DNA of 39,736 bases, from NCBI GenBank assembly GCA_017399685.1, contig JAFQBM010000047.1, positions 1-39,736 on the forward strand, read 5' to 3'. Both the position numbers and the translations under genes were made by a program. Under the pieces are notes generated by a model. It made no database searches. It was given only the letters and a program-made list of their open reading frames with translations, and was not told the DNA's origin. Origin of the DNA: Lachnospiraceae bacterium (GTDB lineage: Bacteria > Bacillota > Clostridia > Lachnospirales > Lachnospiraceae). How positions within the stretch are numbered: position 1 is the first letter of the stretch; each line of letters begins with the position of its first letter. Positions 1-8,680 of this stretch are shown here, one piece after another.

Positions 1-1
1 C

Positions 2-484
2 TGGTTTGAGGAATCGGATGAATATGGTGATTTCGTTACGGCACTGCTTGCAGGAGACTTAAAAGCCATGAATTACTATATGCAGAGGGTAACCATTGAA
101 ACCTTCAGCTATTTCGACACCGGAAAAGGAAAATTCGGAGACGAACCAGAACGCTTTTATCATGGCTTTGTACTTGGTCTTTTGGTGGATTTAAGAAGAG
201 AATATGTCATAACTTCTAACCGGGAAAGCGGTTTTGGATGTTATGATTTGACCATGGAACCAAAAGATAAAACAAAGGATGCCATGATTTTGGAATTTAA
301 AGTACACGACCCGATGGATGAGAAAAGTTTATCCGAGACAGTAGAAAAAGCCCTCGCCCAGATAGAAGAAAAGCAGTACGAAGCAACTTTGATTGCAAGG
401 GGGATTCCGAAGGAAAAGATACGAAAGTACGGCTTTGCCTTTGAAGGGAAGAAGGTATTAATCGGTCAGCCGGATTTTATTTGA
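2..484 (+). CDS. AAA-ATPase-like / PD-(D/E)XK nuclease-domain protein, 3' end only
   Basis: This is the C-terminal part of a gene that begins upstream of the window; the reading frame is open from base 2, so the ATG at 68 is internal. The protein is closely similar to the C-terminal third of the complete homologue at 18848-20539, sharing FSYFDTG, GDEPERFYHGFVLGLLVDLR and ITSNRESG. The visible region is the PD-(D/E)XK-like domain: an Asp in CYDLTMEP followed by the ExK of ILEFKV, then a conserved RKYGFAFEGK tail. In this family (AAA-ATPase-like plus DUF1703) an N-terminal P-loop ATPase comes before the nuclease-like domain; that part is outside the window. The family is multicopy in Lachnospiraceae genomes and its biological role is not established. 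A strong hairpin terminator follows at 561-608. Family assignment is firm; function is uncertain. Confidence 0.8.
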   Translation, partial: WFEESDEYGDFVTALLAGDLKAMNYYMQRVTIETFSYFDTGKGKFGDEPERFYHGFVLGLLVDLRREYVITSNRESGFGCYDLTMEPKDKTKDAMILEFKVHDPMDEKSLSETVEKALAQIEEKQYEATLIARGIPKEKIRKYGFAFEGKKVLIGQPDFI

Positions 485-560
485 GGAAAAGAGGCTGTTG
501 CATTGAGAATATGGTACACAGGATTAGGAGTAAATGTGGAAGAACAATAAATGGGTGATG

Positions 561-608
561 AATCGGGTAGGAGGCTAATCATTAGTTGATTAGTTCCTAC
601 CCGATTTT
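561..608. terminator. Long intrinsic terminator, possibly bidirectional
   Basis: A near-perfect hairpin: a 12-bp arm at 561-572 pairs with 595-606, and an inner 7-bp arm at 575-581 pairs with 587-593 around a 5-nt loop. A short T-run follows. It lies between the AAA/nuclease gene and the convergent small ORF on the minus strand, so it could end transcription from both sides. Confidence 0.8.
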
Positions 609-626
609 GATTGTATATACAGTAAA

Positions 627-788
627 TTATCCAAATATAATCCGTAAGTAGAAGGCATCCGAGTCTGCCTTAAACTCGTAAAATGCCGTTACGCTAATGT
701 CATGATTCTCATTTTTGGCAGCGTATTCTTTTATCAACTTAAATAACTTGTTTTCGAAAATGTGTTGGGAGGCTGTTTTTTTCTGCAT
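627..788 (-). CDS. Possible small protein of 53 residues, or remnant of a larger gene
   Basis: An uninterrupted 54-codon minus-strand frame runs from an ATG at 788 to a TAA at 627. It encodes a mixed hydrophilic peptide beginning MQKKTASQHIFENKLF and ending DSDAFYLRIIFG. The regular alternation of charged and hydrophobic residues looks like real protein rather than a shadow, and no gene lies on the other strand. Against it, no clear ribosome binding site precedes the ATG, and there is no family I recognise. It could be the surviving 3' end of a degraded gene. It converges on the hairpin at 561-606, as a real gene would. Confidence 0.35.
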   Translation of the reverse strand: MQKKTASQHIFENKLFKLIKEYAAKNENHDISVTAFYEFKADSDAFYLRIIFG

Positions 789-793
789 AAAAA

Positions 794-855
794 TTTACGC
801 AAAAAAGGGCGAATTTTACGCAAATTTCTCCTAAAATGAAAAAATATGATATACT
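794..855 (+). promoter_or_regulatory. Tandem direct repeat and putative promoter upstream of the permease
   Basis: The 10-mer TTTACGCAAA occurs at 794-803 and again at 815-824, a 21-bp period that places both copies on the same face of the helix. A good -10 (TATACT, 850-855) follows, but no good -35 is visible at the expected place. This is the layout of an activator-dependent promoter in which a dimer binds just upstream of -35. The regulator is unknown; LytTR-type sites have a similar period. The repeats are seen in the sequence; the regulatory role is inferred. Confidence 0.4.
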
Positions 856-887
856 ATGTAGTATACAAAATGTCAGGAGAACGTGTT

Positions 888-2243
888 ATGGACTATTTTA
901 ATCTTAAATTTCACAATACAACGATAAAAAATGAAATATTTGCAGGTATTGCCATGTTTATGGCAATGTCTTACATATTGGTTGTAAATCCTACCGTGAT
1001 GTCTTCCATAGGAATGGATTATAATGGTGTATTTCTTGCCACTGTATGCGTATCAGGATTTACCACCATTGTTTCCGCATTTTATACGAAGCTTCCCATT
1101 GCGTTGGCGCCCGGACTTGGACTTGCGGGGATTTTTGCGGGGCTGGCAAGCGGTCCCGAGGCGGTAAAGTGGCAGGTACTGCTTTTAGCTACCTATACTG
1201 CGGGAATTTTGATATGTGCCTTTGTAAAATTTTCGGTATACGATAAAATTATGGAGATTATCGATGATGATTTCAGGGGAATGGTGATGTCCGGGATTGG
1301 ACTGGCTCTGTTTTTATATGGAATCAGCACCACCGGATTGATTAAAAAACAAAATGGTATCTATATCCTTGGAAGCATAGACGTTGTTCCGGTGGTTATT
1401 ACAGTAATCAGTCTTTTCCTTATCTATATAATGAAACGATATAACAAAAAGGGATTTGTCCTAACCGGGCTTTTGGTGGCATATGTTTTGAGTATATGTG
1501 TAAGTTATTATACGGCATACCAGCAGACCGGTATTTCTGTGAATCAGTATCTTGGAGAGATTTTTTCGTTTTCCTATAATGCTACGGATATTACGAAGGT
1601 TATGTTTTCGTTTCCTGATATTTGTGAAGTTATTTACGACAAAAAAACCTTCCTTCAGTTTATTCATGCGATCTTTGTGTTTACCATGGGACATTTTTTT
1701 GATGCCATAGGAACCAATATGTCTGCCTTTGATGCAATAAACAGTGATATAGATCCTAGAATGAGGGAAACGGTAAGTTTAAAGAGAGTCATTACTGTAG
1801 ATGGTGTTGGAAATGTTGTCAGTGGTATCATGGGAACCTCGACAGTGACTAGTTATGGAGAGTCACTGGTAGGAATTGTGAGTGGAGGGAAAACAGGAAT
1901 CACGGCACTTACTACAGGATGTCTGTTTTTGTTGTGCTTTTTCTTTTCGCCACTATTCACTTCCATGGCAACTTATGTTGCTGCACCGGCACTGATTTAT
2001 GTAGGCTTGGAACTGGTATTAAGGTTTAGGGCGTATGACAGAAAGAAAGTGGCATTTTTTATATATGGTTTGTGCCTGATTGCTTATGTTGGAATGACCT
2101 TTAATATTGGCAATGCAGTTTTATACGGATTGCTTATTTACACGGTAATGAAAATCATAATCGAAAAGAAAAAACCGGTATCCCATTGGTGGTTGATGCT
2201 GATATTTGCAGCCATTAATCTGGTTTTAAATTTTGTGGTATAA
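888..2243 (+). CDS. NCS2-family purine/xanthine-type permease (AzgA/PbuG-like)
   Basis: A polytopic membrane transporter expected to import a nucleobase with a cation. The ATG at 888 is preferred because AGGAGA lies 7 nt before it; the frame-open ATG at 846 overlaps the -10. The 451-residue protein matches the AzgA/PbuG branch: [20 protein letters not shown] near the N-terminus, an APGLGL segment, a DAIGTN helix and [20 protein letters not shown]. Two family hallmarks differ: the usual APGMGLNAxFA is [11 protein letters not shown] and the usual DTxGT is DAIGT, so substrate specificity may not be the textbook hypoxanthine/guanine. No purine riboswitch was found upstream. The next gene, a sensor kinase, starts 11 nt after the stop, so the two are probably co-transcribed. 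Confidence 0.85.
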   Translation: MDYFNLKFHNTTIKNEIFAGIAMFMAMSYILVVNPTVMSSIGMDYNGVFLATVCVSGFTTIVSAFYTKLPIALAPGLGLAGIFAGLASGPEAVKWQVLLLATYTAGILICAFVKFSVYDKIMEIIDDDFRGMVMSGIGLALFLYGISTTGLIKKQNGIYILGSIDVVPVVITVISLFLIYIMKRYNKKGFVLTGLLVAYVLSICVSYYTAYQQTGISVNQYLGEIFSFSYNATDITKVMFSFPDICEVIYDKKTFLQFIHAIFVFTMGHFFDAIGTNMSAFDAINSDIDPRMRETVSLKRVITVDGVGNVVSGIMGTSTVTSYGESLVGIVSGGKTGITALTTGCLFLLCFFFSPLFTSMATYVAAPALIYVGLELVLRFRAYDRKKVAFFIYGLCLIAYVGMTFNIGNAVLYGLLIYTVMKIIIEKKKPVSHWWLMLIFAAINLVLNFVV

Positions 2244-2254
2244 GGAGGAAGGAT

Positions 2255-5161
2255 ATGAGCTTGTTATTATCAGTATTTTTTATTGCATCGGGAACCGTAT
2301 CCTTCGTATTGGCGGTAAATAATATCATTCAGGAAGATAAACATCTGCATGGTAACTGGTATTTTCTCTTTCTGGGACTTTTTAGTTTTATCTGGTCTCT
2401 GGGAATGGGAGTATTTACCTTGCAGACAACCCAGGAAGGGGCATTTTTCTGGAGAGCCTTTTACCTGATTGGAGTGGTTGGGGTGTTGGTTATGGCAGGT
2501 CTTTTGGTAGGGACATGGCTGAACATTCCGCCTCTTTTTAAAAAAATAGCGGACATCTATTATGTATTTGGTGCTTTGGTGGTATATCCCATGATTAGTG
2601 TCAGAAATGCCTGTGAATTTGTAATTACAGACTATGGAATGTCATATATGACAGAAAAATATATTGGGCGTACTATTTATAACGTGTATTTAATCGGTTT
2701 TCTTATCATTGTATGTGCAGAAATGGTATATTGTCTCGTGCACAGGGGTAAGAAGAGAGAAATTGTTATGGCAAAGTCCTGTATTCTGGTGCTTGTGATT
2801 ATCGGAACAGGTTTGTTTATGGACACATTTACCCTTGGAGAGCCACGTGCGGCATTTCCGACAAGTTCCATTTTTCAGCCACTGGCAGTTATCTTTGCTT
2901 ATGCAATGTCCAGACGAACCAAAATAAACAATATCAGTGTACAAAATCTGTCGGATTATATCTATGCGTCTGTGAATGTGCCTATGTTGATTGTGGATGA
3001 AAATCATTATTTGAAAATATGCAATGCAAAAGCCGTTGATTTTTTTGATATGCCGGAAGAACTGTTAAAGTTGAAGACGTTGGATGAATTGTTTGATTTG
3101 CCATTGATAACAGAGCCTGGAAAGGATGAAACCTCAAAAACCATAGAATGTACCTGTGAATTAAATCATAAAGTATGTAAGCTGGAAATCAGTCATGTTA
3201 AGGACAGCTACAACGAATTTATCAGCGATATTATTGTAGTGAATGATATGACGGAAACCTACCGGATTATTGAGGAATTAAATGCGGCAAAAGAGGAAGC
3301 GGTCCGTGCAAATAATGCTAAGAGTGCATTTCTTGCAAATATGAGTCATGAGATACGTACCCCTATGAATTCCATTATAGGTATGAGTGAGATATTACTA
3401 AGGGGAGAACTTGAGGATGAAACTGCTAAAAATGTAAGCCAGATTTATAATGCAGGAAATAGTTTGCTGGAAATTATCAATGACATCTTAGACCTTTCCA
3501 AAATTGAATCAGGAAAATATGAGATTGTAAAGGAAGAATACGATTTTGCTTCTGTAATATACGATGTCATTAGTCTAATTAAGATTAGAATTACAGATGA
3601 CAAGGTAAGTTTAAAATATGAAACCGGTGATGATGTGCCTAGTGTTTTATATGGAGATGCAATACGAATCAAGCAAATTCTGATTAACATACTGGGTAAT
3701 TCGGTAAAGTTTACGAAAAAAGGTTTTATTAAACTGAGAATTGACAATGAAAGACTGGAAGGTAAGAAGTGTAAGATTATATTTAAAGTAATCGATACCG
3801 GTATCGGTATCAAAGAGGCGGATTATCATAAATTGTTTGATGCATTTGCCCAGGTAGATGTCAAAAAGAATCATCTGGTAAAGGGAACAGGCTTAGGACT
3901 GGCAATCACAAAAAATCTTTGCGAACTTATGGATGGAAGTATACAGGTAGAAAGTGTTTATGGAGAAGGAACCACGTTCACCATGACCATTGAACAGGAA
4001 GTAATAAATGAAACGCCTCTTAACCTGACAGATGACTTAGAAGGAAGAAGAAAGATACAAAAGAGTATATTTATCCCGACTGTCGATAAAAATATGTCCG
4101 GAAAGAGGATACTGGTGGTGGATGATAATGCTACCAATCTTATTATCGCGAAGAAACTGCTTGAGCCGTACAGACTGGTAGTCGATACGGCATCCGGCGG
4201 AGAGGAAGCCATTCGTCTCGTGAAAAACAATCAATATACCCTTATCTTTATGGACCATATGATGCCGGAGAAGGATGGAATCGAAACCACCAGAGAAATC
4301 CGGCAGCTGGAGCTTCCATATTGTAAAACAGTACCCATTGTTGCCCTGACTGCCAATGCAGTTTATGGTGCCAAAAAAGAATTAATATCAGCAGGTTTTG
4401 ATGATTATGTTGCAAAACCCATTGATGTAAAGCAGTTAGAAGAAGTTTTATATAAGTACCTGGCACTGGTATCAGAAACGGGAATGACGTCAGAAACAAC
4501 AATGATATCAGAAACAGAAATAACACCTGAGGCAGAACCGGTATCTAAGGCAATAGAAAAATCAGACTCCCTCTTTATTAAGGGAATTGATGTGCAAGGT
4601 GCCATGGAAAGAATCCAGATAAACGAAGAAATATATCTGAATATATTGCAGACTTACTATGCGGATTTGCGGACGAAACTTCAGCGGATTGACCAGGCAA
4701 AAAGAGAAGGAGATATTAAAAACTTTGTGATTGATGTGCATGGGTTAAAGTCAGCCAGTGCCTCTATTGGGGCAATGGAATTATCGGAACTGTCAAAGGA
4801 GCTTGAAATGGCAGGGAAAAAGGAGCAATTAGACTTTATAGAGTCACACTATGATGATTTTGTCTGTAAAGCAAACGAGGTGGAAGAAAACCTCAAGGAG
4901 TTCTTTGCGGAAGAAACCGTAGACGGGGAAGAAAACATGAGCACAGACTTCCCACAGCAAGCTTTGGATAAGAGATGGATAAAAGCCATGACAGATGCTT
5001 GTGACGACATGGATTCACAAGAGATTGCAAAATTAATGGATGAATTAAAAGGGAAACATTTTAACGAGGAAGACAGTAAGAAAATACAGCAGATAACAGA
5101 ATACGCAAATCAATACGATTATGACGAAATCATCTCTGTTTTACAGGAAGTAGGTAATTGA
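2255..5161 (+). CDS. 7TM hybrid histidine kinase with PAS, receiver and Hpt domains
   Basis: A 968-residue membrane sensor kinase with a full phosphorelay. Order: seven hydrophobic helices (about 1-220, histidine-kinase N-terminal 7TM type); PAS (about 230-335); HisKA with H365 in [10 protein letters not shown]; HATPase with an N-box ([12 protein letters not shown]), DTGIGI (514-519) and GTGLGLAI; receiver (about 617-735, phospho-acceptor D667 in [11 protein letters not shown]); a Thr/Glu-rich linker (about 740-770); and Hpt with H829 in [10 protein letters not shown] further acidic helical tail follows. SD AAGGAGG precedes the ATG. An Hpt partner receiver is expected, and the REC domain of the next gene is the obvious candidate. 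The stimulus is unknown; linkage to a nucleobase permease hints at a purine-related cue, but that is speculation. Confidence 0.9.
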   Translation: MSLLLSVFFIASGTVSFVLAVNNIIQEDKHLHGNWYFLFLGLFSFIWSLGMGVFTLQTTQEGAFFWRAFYLIGVVGVLVMAGLLVGTWLNIPPLFKKIADIYYVFGALVVYPMISVRNACEFVITDYGMSYMTEKYIGRTIYNVYLIGFLIIVCAEMVYCLVHRGKKREIVMAKSCILVLVIIGTGLFMDTFTLGEPRAAFPTSSIFQPLAVIFAYAMSRRTKINNISVQNLSDYIYASVNVPMLIVDENHYLKICNAKAVDFFDMPEELLKLKTLDELFDLPLITEPGKDETSKTIECTCELNHKVCKLEISHVKDSYNEFISDIIVVNDMTETYRIIEELNAAKEEAVRANNAKSAFLANMSHEIRTPMNSIIGMSEILLRGELEDETAKNVSQIYNAGNSLLEIINDILDLSKIESGKYEIVKEEYDFASVIYDVISLIKIRITDDKVSLKYETGDDVPSVLYGDAIRIKQILINILGNSVKFTKKGFIKLRIDNERLEGKKCKIIFKVIDTGIGIKEADYHKLFDAFAQVDVKKNHLVKGTGLGLAITKNLCELMDGSIQVESVYGEGTTFTMTIEQEVINETPLNLTDDLEGRRKIQKSIFIPTVDKNMSGKRILVVDDNATNLIIAKKLLEPYRLVVDTASGGEEAIRLVKNNQYTLIFMDHMMPEKDGIETTREIRQLELPYCKTVPIVALTANAVYGAKKELISAGFDDYVAKPIDVKQLEEVLYKYLALVSETGMTSETTMISETEITPEAEPVSKAIEKSDSLFIKGIDVQGAMERIQINEEIYLNILQTYYADLRTKLQRIDQAKREGDIKNFVIDVHGLKSASASIGAMELSELSKELEMAGKKEQLDFIESHYDDFVCKANEVEENLKEFFAEETVDGEENMSTDFPQQALDKRWIKAMTDACDDMDSQEIAKLMDELKGKHFNEEDSKKIQQITEYANQYDYDEIISVLQEVGN

Positions 5162-5209
5162 GAAACTATCAAAACATATCTTGAGTGATAAAAAAGAACA
5201 AAAACATAA

Positions 5210-5298
5210 GCAGGTGCTTGTTCGACCGTCGGTACTTAATGAGCGACTTTCGCGAATTTAGTACCGCTACGAGCTGAACGCAGCGAAAGCGTGCCTGC
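5210..5298 (+). ncRNA. Putative three-way-junction RNA or palindromic intergenic element
   Basis: Three helices can be drawn. P1 pairs 5210-5217 with 5291-5298 (8 bp including two G-U). P2 pairs 5230-5236 with 5260-5266, continues with 5238-5240 and 5256-5258, and is capped by GCGA-CTT-TCGC (5243-5253). P3 is GCTG-AACG-CAGC (5273-5284). The element is more GC-rich than its surroundings and lies about 90 nt before the start of the c-di-GMP enzyme gene. It matches no riboswitch class I know. It could be a cis-regulatory leader, a processing site, or a REP-like dispersed repeat; no second copy was seen in the window. Confidence 0.45.
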
Positions 5299-5386
5299 GG
5301 TGTTTTGTTTCTTTGGCATCACTCTCGTATAGATTAACAGGGCTTGGTGATTACCTGTTACAGGAAGAACCGTAAGGAGGAAGAGG

Positions 5387-7402
5387 ATGAAACATATTCT
5401 TGTGGTGGATGATACACCTACAAATCTGAGTTTTGTGGAAAGTGTGTTAAAGGACAAATATAAGCTTGCATTGGCAAAGTCCGGTGAAAGAGCAATAAAA
5501 TATTTAGAAAAGAATCAGGTGGATTTAATTTTGCTAGATATCATGATGCAAGGAATGGATGGTTTTGAAACCTTTGAGCATATCAAAACCCTGCCAATGA
5601 ATCAAAATACACCGGTGGTATTTTTGACCGCAGATGTCAATGTTGAAAATGAAATCAAAGGATTAAATATGGGGGCGGTAGATTTTATCAGAAAGCCCTT
5701 TGTTCCGGAGGTAATGCTGAACAGGATTGGTCGTGTATTACAGTTAGAAGAACTTATGACGGACCTTGAAAAGAAAGTGGAAGAGAAAACAAAGCAGATA
5801 GAACAAATTTCTTTTGAGACCATTGCTACCATCGCCAGTATCATCGAAGCAAAGGACAGCTATACAAAAGGACATTCCATTCGTGTGTCCGAATATAGTG
5901 CAAAGCTGGCAAGAAAACTTGGCTGGGATGAGGATAAAATTCGGAACTTAAAATACATTGCCTTGCTGCATGATATTGGGAAAGTTGGTATTCCTGACAG
6001 CATTTTAAATAAGCCTGGGAAACTTACGGAAATTGAGTATGGAATTATTAAATCACATACCAGCATAGGAAGCGATATTTTAAGGGAGATTGAAACCATA
6101 CCAGACGTGGCATTGGGTGCAAAATATCATCATGAAAGATATGACGGCAAGGGATATCCGGAAGGGATTGCAGGGAATGAAATTCCGGAAGTTGCGAAAA
6201 TCATATGTATTTGTGATGCCTTTGATGCCATGAACAGTAGAAGAATCTACAGAGACAAATTATCCGAAGAAGCAATCTGCAAACAGTTTGAGGAGGGAAA
6301 GGGTACACAATTTGATGCTGATTATACGGATGTATTTTTAGAATTGATACATAGTGGAGAGTTATCGATTCAGGAAGATGATAGAAATCAGAATAATGAA
6401 AAGACCCTTTCCGGTGAAAGTACACTTCTTCTGAATCAGATTGTAAAAAACATGGAAGAAGAATCTCAGAAAAGTGAAAAATATGATTTGCTGACAGGTC
6501 TCTTAAACAGAAAGAATGGCGAGAAGGAAATCATAGAAGCACTACAGGAATCTGCAGGCTGTCTGGCATTTATTGATTTGGATAATCTTAAGAAAACCAA
6601 TGATATTATGGGACATCTTGCCGGTGATTATGCCATCAAAAGTGTGGGAGAGGTGTTACTGTCCTTTCCGGAAAATGCAATCATGTCCCGAATTGGCGGA
6701 GATGAATTTTTATATTACATGAAAGACACTGACGAGGAGAAAGCAAAAGCCAAAATAGAAGACATTATGGCAGCATTTCATCAAAGAAAGGAGGAAAATA
6801 CCTATCTGTCTTTTTCTTCTTTGTCCATAGGAATGTGCATGACACAAAAAAATGATGTTTATCCGGAAGTTTTAAAAAAGGCAGACAAGGCTTTGTATCA
6901 CATAAAACAAAGCGGTAAAGCAGGTTATTACATGCATACACAGAAAGATGGGACAAATCACAAGAAAGCTTCTGTGGATTTGAACAGGATTGTAAAAAAC
7001 TTAGCGGATAACAGGGCTCAAGGGGGAACGCAAAATCTGGCGTACAGGGAGTTTGCGAAAATATATGATTTCCTTCATAATCTTGTGGACAGGTTTGGTT
7101 ATAATGTTCATTTTTTAATGTTGACTTTAGAACCTACGGATTATAATCAAATCGATACCGAGGAACAGGAATATGCCATGGAATGTATGGAAAAGACCAT
7201 TAAAGAGGTGCTTCGGAGTATTGATGTGAGTACAAGATTTAGCAGTGAACAGATTTTAGTGGTACTTCTGAATGTAGATGACAAGGATATAGAAGTGATT
7301 GTGAATAGAATATTTGGAATGTTCCGTAAGATATATCATAAAAATGCAGTAAACTTAAGTTATGATATCGCAGATTATCATAATGGGGAAAAAGTACTGT
7401 AA
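5387..7402 (+). CDS. REC-HD-GYP-GGDEF-GGDEF* bifunctional c-di-GMP response regulator
   Basis: A 671-residue soluble response regulator predicted both to hydrolyse and to synthesise c-di-GMP. REC occupies about 1-120 (phospho-acceptor D51 in LLDIMMQGMDG). A coiled linker leads to an HD-GYP phosphodiesterase (about 140-325) with H195-D196 in LLHDIGKVGIPD and HHERYDGKGYPEG at 248-260. A GGDEF domain follows (about 365-515) with intact GGDEF at 437-441 and no RxxD inhibitory site in the usual position. The C-terminal 140 residues look like a second GGDEF fold in which the signature is SSEQI (619-623), so it is probably catalytically dead. Segments resembling LNxIVKN before each GGDEF suggest duplication. 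Strong SD (AAGGAGGAAGAGG). The hybrid kinase immediately upstream is the likely phosphodonor. Net activity cannot be told from sequence. Confidence 0.9.
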   Translation: MKHILVVDDTPTNLSFVESVLKDKYKLALAKSGERAIKYLEKNQVDLILLDIMMQGMDGFETFEHIKTLPMNQNTPVVFLTADVNVENEIKGLNMGAVDFIRKPFVPEVMLNRIGRVLQLEELMTDLEKKVEEKTKQIEQISFETIATIASIIEAKDSYTKGHSIRVSEYSAKLARKLGWDEDKIRNLKYIALLHDIGKVGIPDSILNKPGKLTEIEYGIIKSHTSIGSDILREIETIPDVALGAKYHHERYDGKGYPEGIAGNEIPEVAKIICICDAFDAMNSRRIYRDKLSEEAICKQFEEGKGTQFDADYTDVFLELIHSGELSIQEDDRNQNNEKTLSGESTLLLNQIVKNMEEESQKSEKYDLLTGLLNRKNGEKEIIEALQESAGCLAFIDLDNLKKTNDIMGHLAGDYAIKSVGEVLLSFPENAIMSRIGGDEFLYYMKDTDEEKAKAKIEDIMAAFHQRKEENTYLSFSSLSIGMCMTQKNDVYPEVLKKADKALYHIKQSGKAGYYMHTQKDGTNHKKASVDLNRIVKNLADNRAQGGTQNLAYREFAKIYDFLHNLVDRFGYNVHFLMLTLEPTDYNQIDTEEQEYAMECMEKTIKEVLRSIDVSTRFSSEQILVVLLNVDDKDIEVIVNRIFGMFRKIYHKNAVNLSYDIADYHNGEKVL

Positions 7403-7417
7403 CGTAGGAATCTGGGA

Positions 7418-7485
7418 AAAAATAGGGCTGAATCAAGAAGAACCTTTAAATATAAGGGCTTTGACTGATTTAAGTCCTATTTTTT
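7418..7485 (+). terminator. Intrinsic terminator after the c-di-GMP enzyme gene
   Basis: An extended imperfect hairpin whose arms begin near 7419 (AAATAGGGCT) and end near 7483 (AGTCCTATTT). It has a small inner CCTT/AAGG stem and ends in a T-run. It separates the signalling genes from the polymer operon. Confidence 0.6.
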
Positions 7486-7703
7486 CGTATTTTGATATCA
7501 GGAAATTTTTAGCTTGAATATTTTGATGGAATCCGTTACTATTATGAATTGGGAAAATAGGGAAAGTATAACTGCCATGTGAACAGTTACGAGAAAGTGA
7601 CGTTGTTAAAATATGCAGACGTGTATCATTGAGGTATAGAATTGAGATTGCTAAAATAGAAATAGAAAAGAAAAAAATGATGTTTAAAGATAATATATCA
7701 ATG

Positions 7704-7771
7704 ACCACTTGAGTCATTTTTTTACCACTTGAGTAATAGGGATTGAATTTTGAAGGCGAAGTCGATAAAAT
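7704..7771 (+). promoter_or_regulatory. Promoter of the polymer operon with tandem operator-like repeats
   Basis: A -35 TTGAAT (7743-7748) and a -10 TAAAAT (7766-7771) are separated by exactly 17 bp. Just upstream, ACCACTTGAGT occurs at 7704-7714 and 7724-7734, a 20-bp period ending 8 bp before -35. That is the arrangement of an activator dimer site; AgrA/LytTR sites are similar in period, and each copy fits 7 of 9 positions of the published LytTR half-site consensus as I recall it. The first copy is also part of a small ATGAC/GTCAT hairpin followed by seven T, so a weak terminator is an alternative reading. The leader to the first gene would be about 115 nt. Confidence 0.55.
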
Positions 7772-7894
7772 ACGTTTAGCAATTTTTAAAAGAAAATGAG
7801 GCGCTTTGGTGTAGAAACGTGAAAAAATAAAGGTTAAGAAAGAAATAAAAGGTAGTAAATTTGACATTACTGAAATTTTATGGAGAAAGTTTTT

Positions 7895-8680
7895 ATGAGT
7901 AAAAAGAAAAAAATTTATTATGCACGTACATATCGAAGAATAAAAATAGACATGAAAATGAGCATTCTTTTCACCTGTCTTTTGATGATTCCTTCTTTGA
8001 TTGTATTTATTTTAAATATAGATACTATTACACAGAAATTAGCCCAAATCACCACATGGGTGCTTTCGCAGGTGTTTCCAAAGGAGTCCATAACGGTGAT
8101 GAACAGTGAGTATTCCATTTTTGGAACCATGCAGTATGTGGAACTTCCTACGACATATCCGGAATTTTCTACAGTCTGCATCAATTTGGCGATTTGCTTT
8201 GGCATATATCTTATCATGGAACTGTTGAAAAAAACAGGAAAACCGATAGGAATCTTTTTGTTGTATACGGTGCTGGTGCATGTGGTAAATTGTGTATTTT
8301 TTGTATTTGGTGGGAAAGAATTCCCTTACACTATAGGCGAGTATTCAGACCTTTATATCAAACAACAGATTGGAATCTGGATTACTTTTATTGTATTGGC
8401 CAGTCTGGTAGTGGGATTTATGGGGCGAAAAGCATATGGATATAAGTTGTTGACTTTTATGGGAATTATGCTTTATTCCATGATATTTGGAGCAGTTCGC
8501 TATATTGTATTCCTGTTTTTATTACATGAGTTTTCCGTTTTATATATGGCACTGTTGTTTTTTGTAATTGGACCAATGTTTGATTTTTCATATTTTGTAG
8601 CGATTTACGCAATCTTTATTAATAAAATTATAAAAGAATACGATTTTGGAAAGAGGAAAGGAGAATGGAAATGGTCGTAG
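7895..8680 (+). CDS. Polytopic membrane protein of unknown function, first gene of the polymer operon
   Basis: A 261-residue integral membrane protein that I do not recognise. The ATG at 7895 is chosen because GGAGAAAG lies just before it; an in-frame ATG at 7880 has no such site. A basic N-terminus (MSKKKKIYYARTYRR) is followed by a transmembrane helix near 23-41, an extracytoplasmic segment of about 50 residues, and then about five or six more helices ending with a basic tail. Conserved-looking polar residues inside the membrane region are the Arg of GAVRYI and the His of LLHEFS. Such residues are reminiscent of, but not sufficient for, exosortase-like membrane enzymes, some of which neighbour GT2 genes in Firmicutes. 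It overlaps the glycosyltransferase gene, so a partnership in polymer synthesis or export is likely. Confidence 0.65.
   Translation: MSKKKKIYYARTYRRIKIDMKMSILFTCLLMIPSLIVFILNIDTITQKLAQITTWVLSQVFPKESITVMNSEYSIFGTMQYVELPTTYPEFSTVCINLAICFGIYLIMELLKKTGKPIGIFLLYTVLVHVVNCVFFVFGGKEFPYTIGEYSDLYIKQQIGIWITFIVLASLVVGFMGRKAYGYKLLTFMGIMLYSMIFGAVRYIVFLFLLHEFSVLYMALLFFVIGPMFDFSYFVAIYAIFINKIIKEYDFGKRKGEWKWS

Noticed and set aside
484-888. Purine riboswitch before the NCS2 permease
   Set aside because: Such permeases often have one, but no TTTCTACC-type core or matching P2/P3 loops are present; the region holds a terminator and a small ORF instead.
7861-7866. TTGACA as a -35 for the polymer operon
   Set aside because: A -10 at the right spacing would fall on the ribosome binding site and start codon at 7882-7895; the pair at 7743 and 7766 is better.
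7433-7867. Minus-strand 144-residue ORF
   Set aside because: It covers a terminator and a promoter with operator-like repeats, has no ribosome binding site and no recognisable protein pattern.
7895-8680. Firm assignment as an exosortase
   Set aside because: The protein has intramembrane Arg and His but no clear Cys-box in the expected place, so only a loose resemblance is stated.
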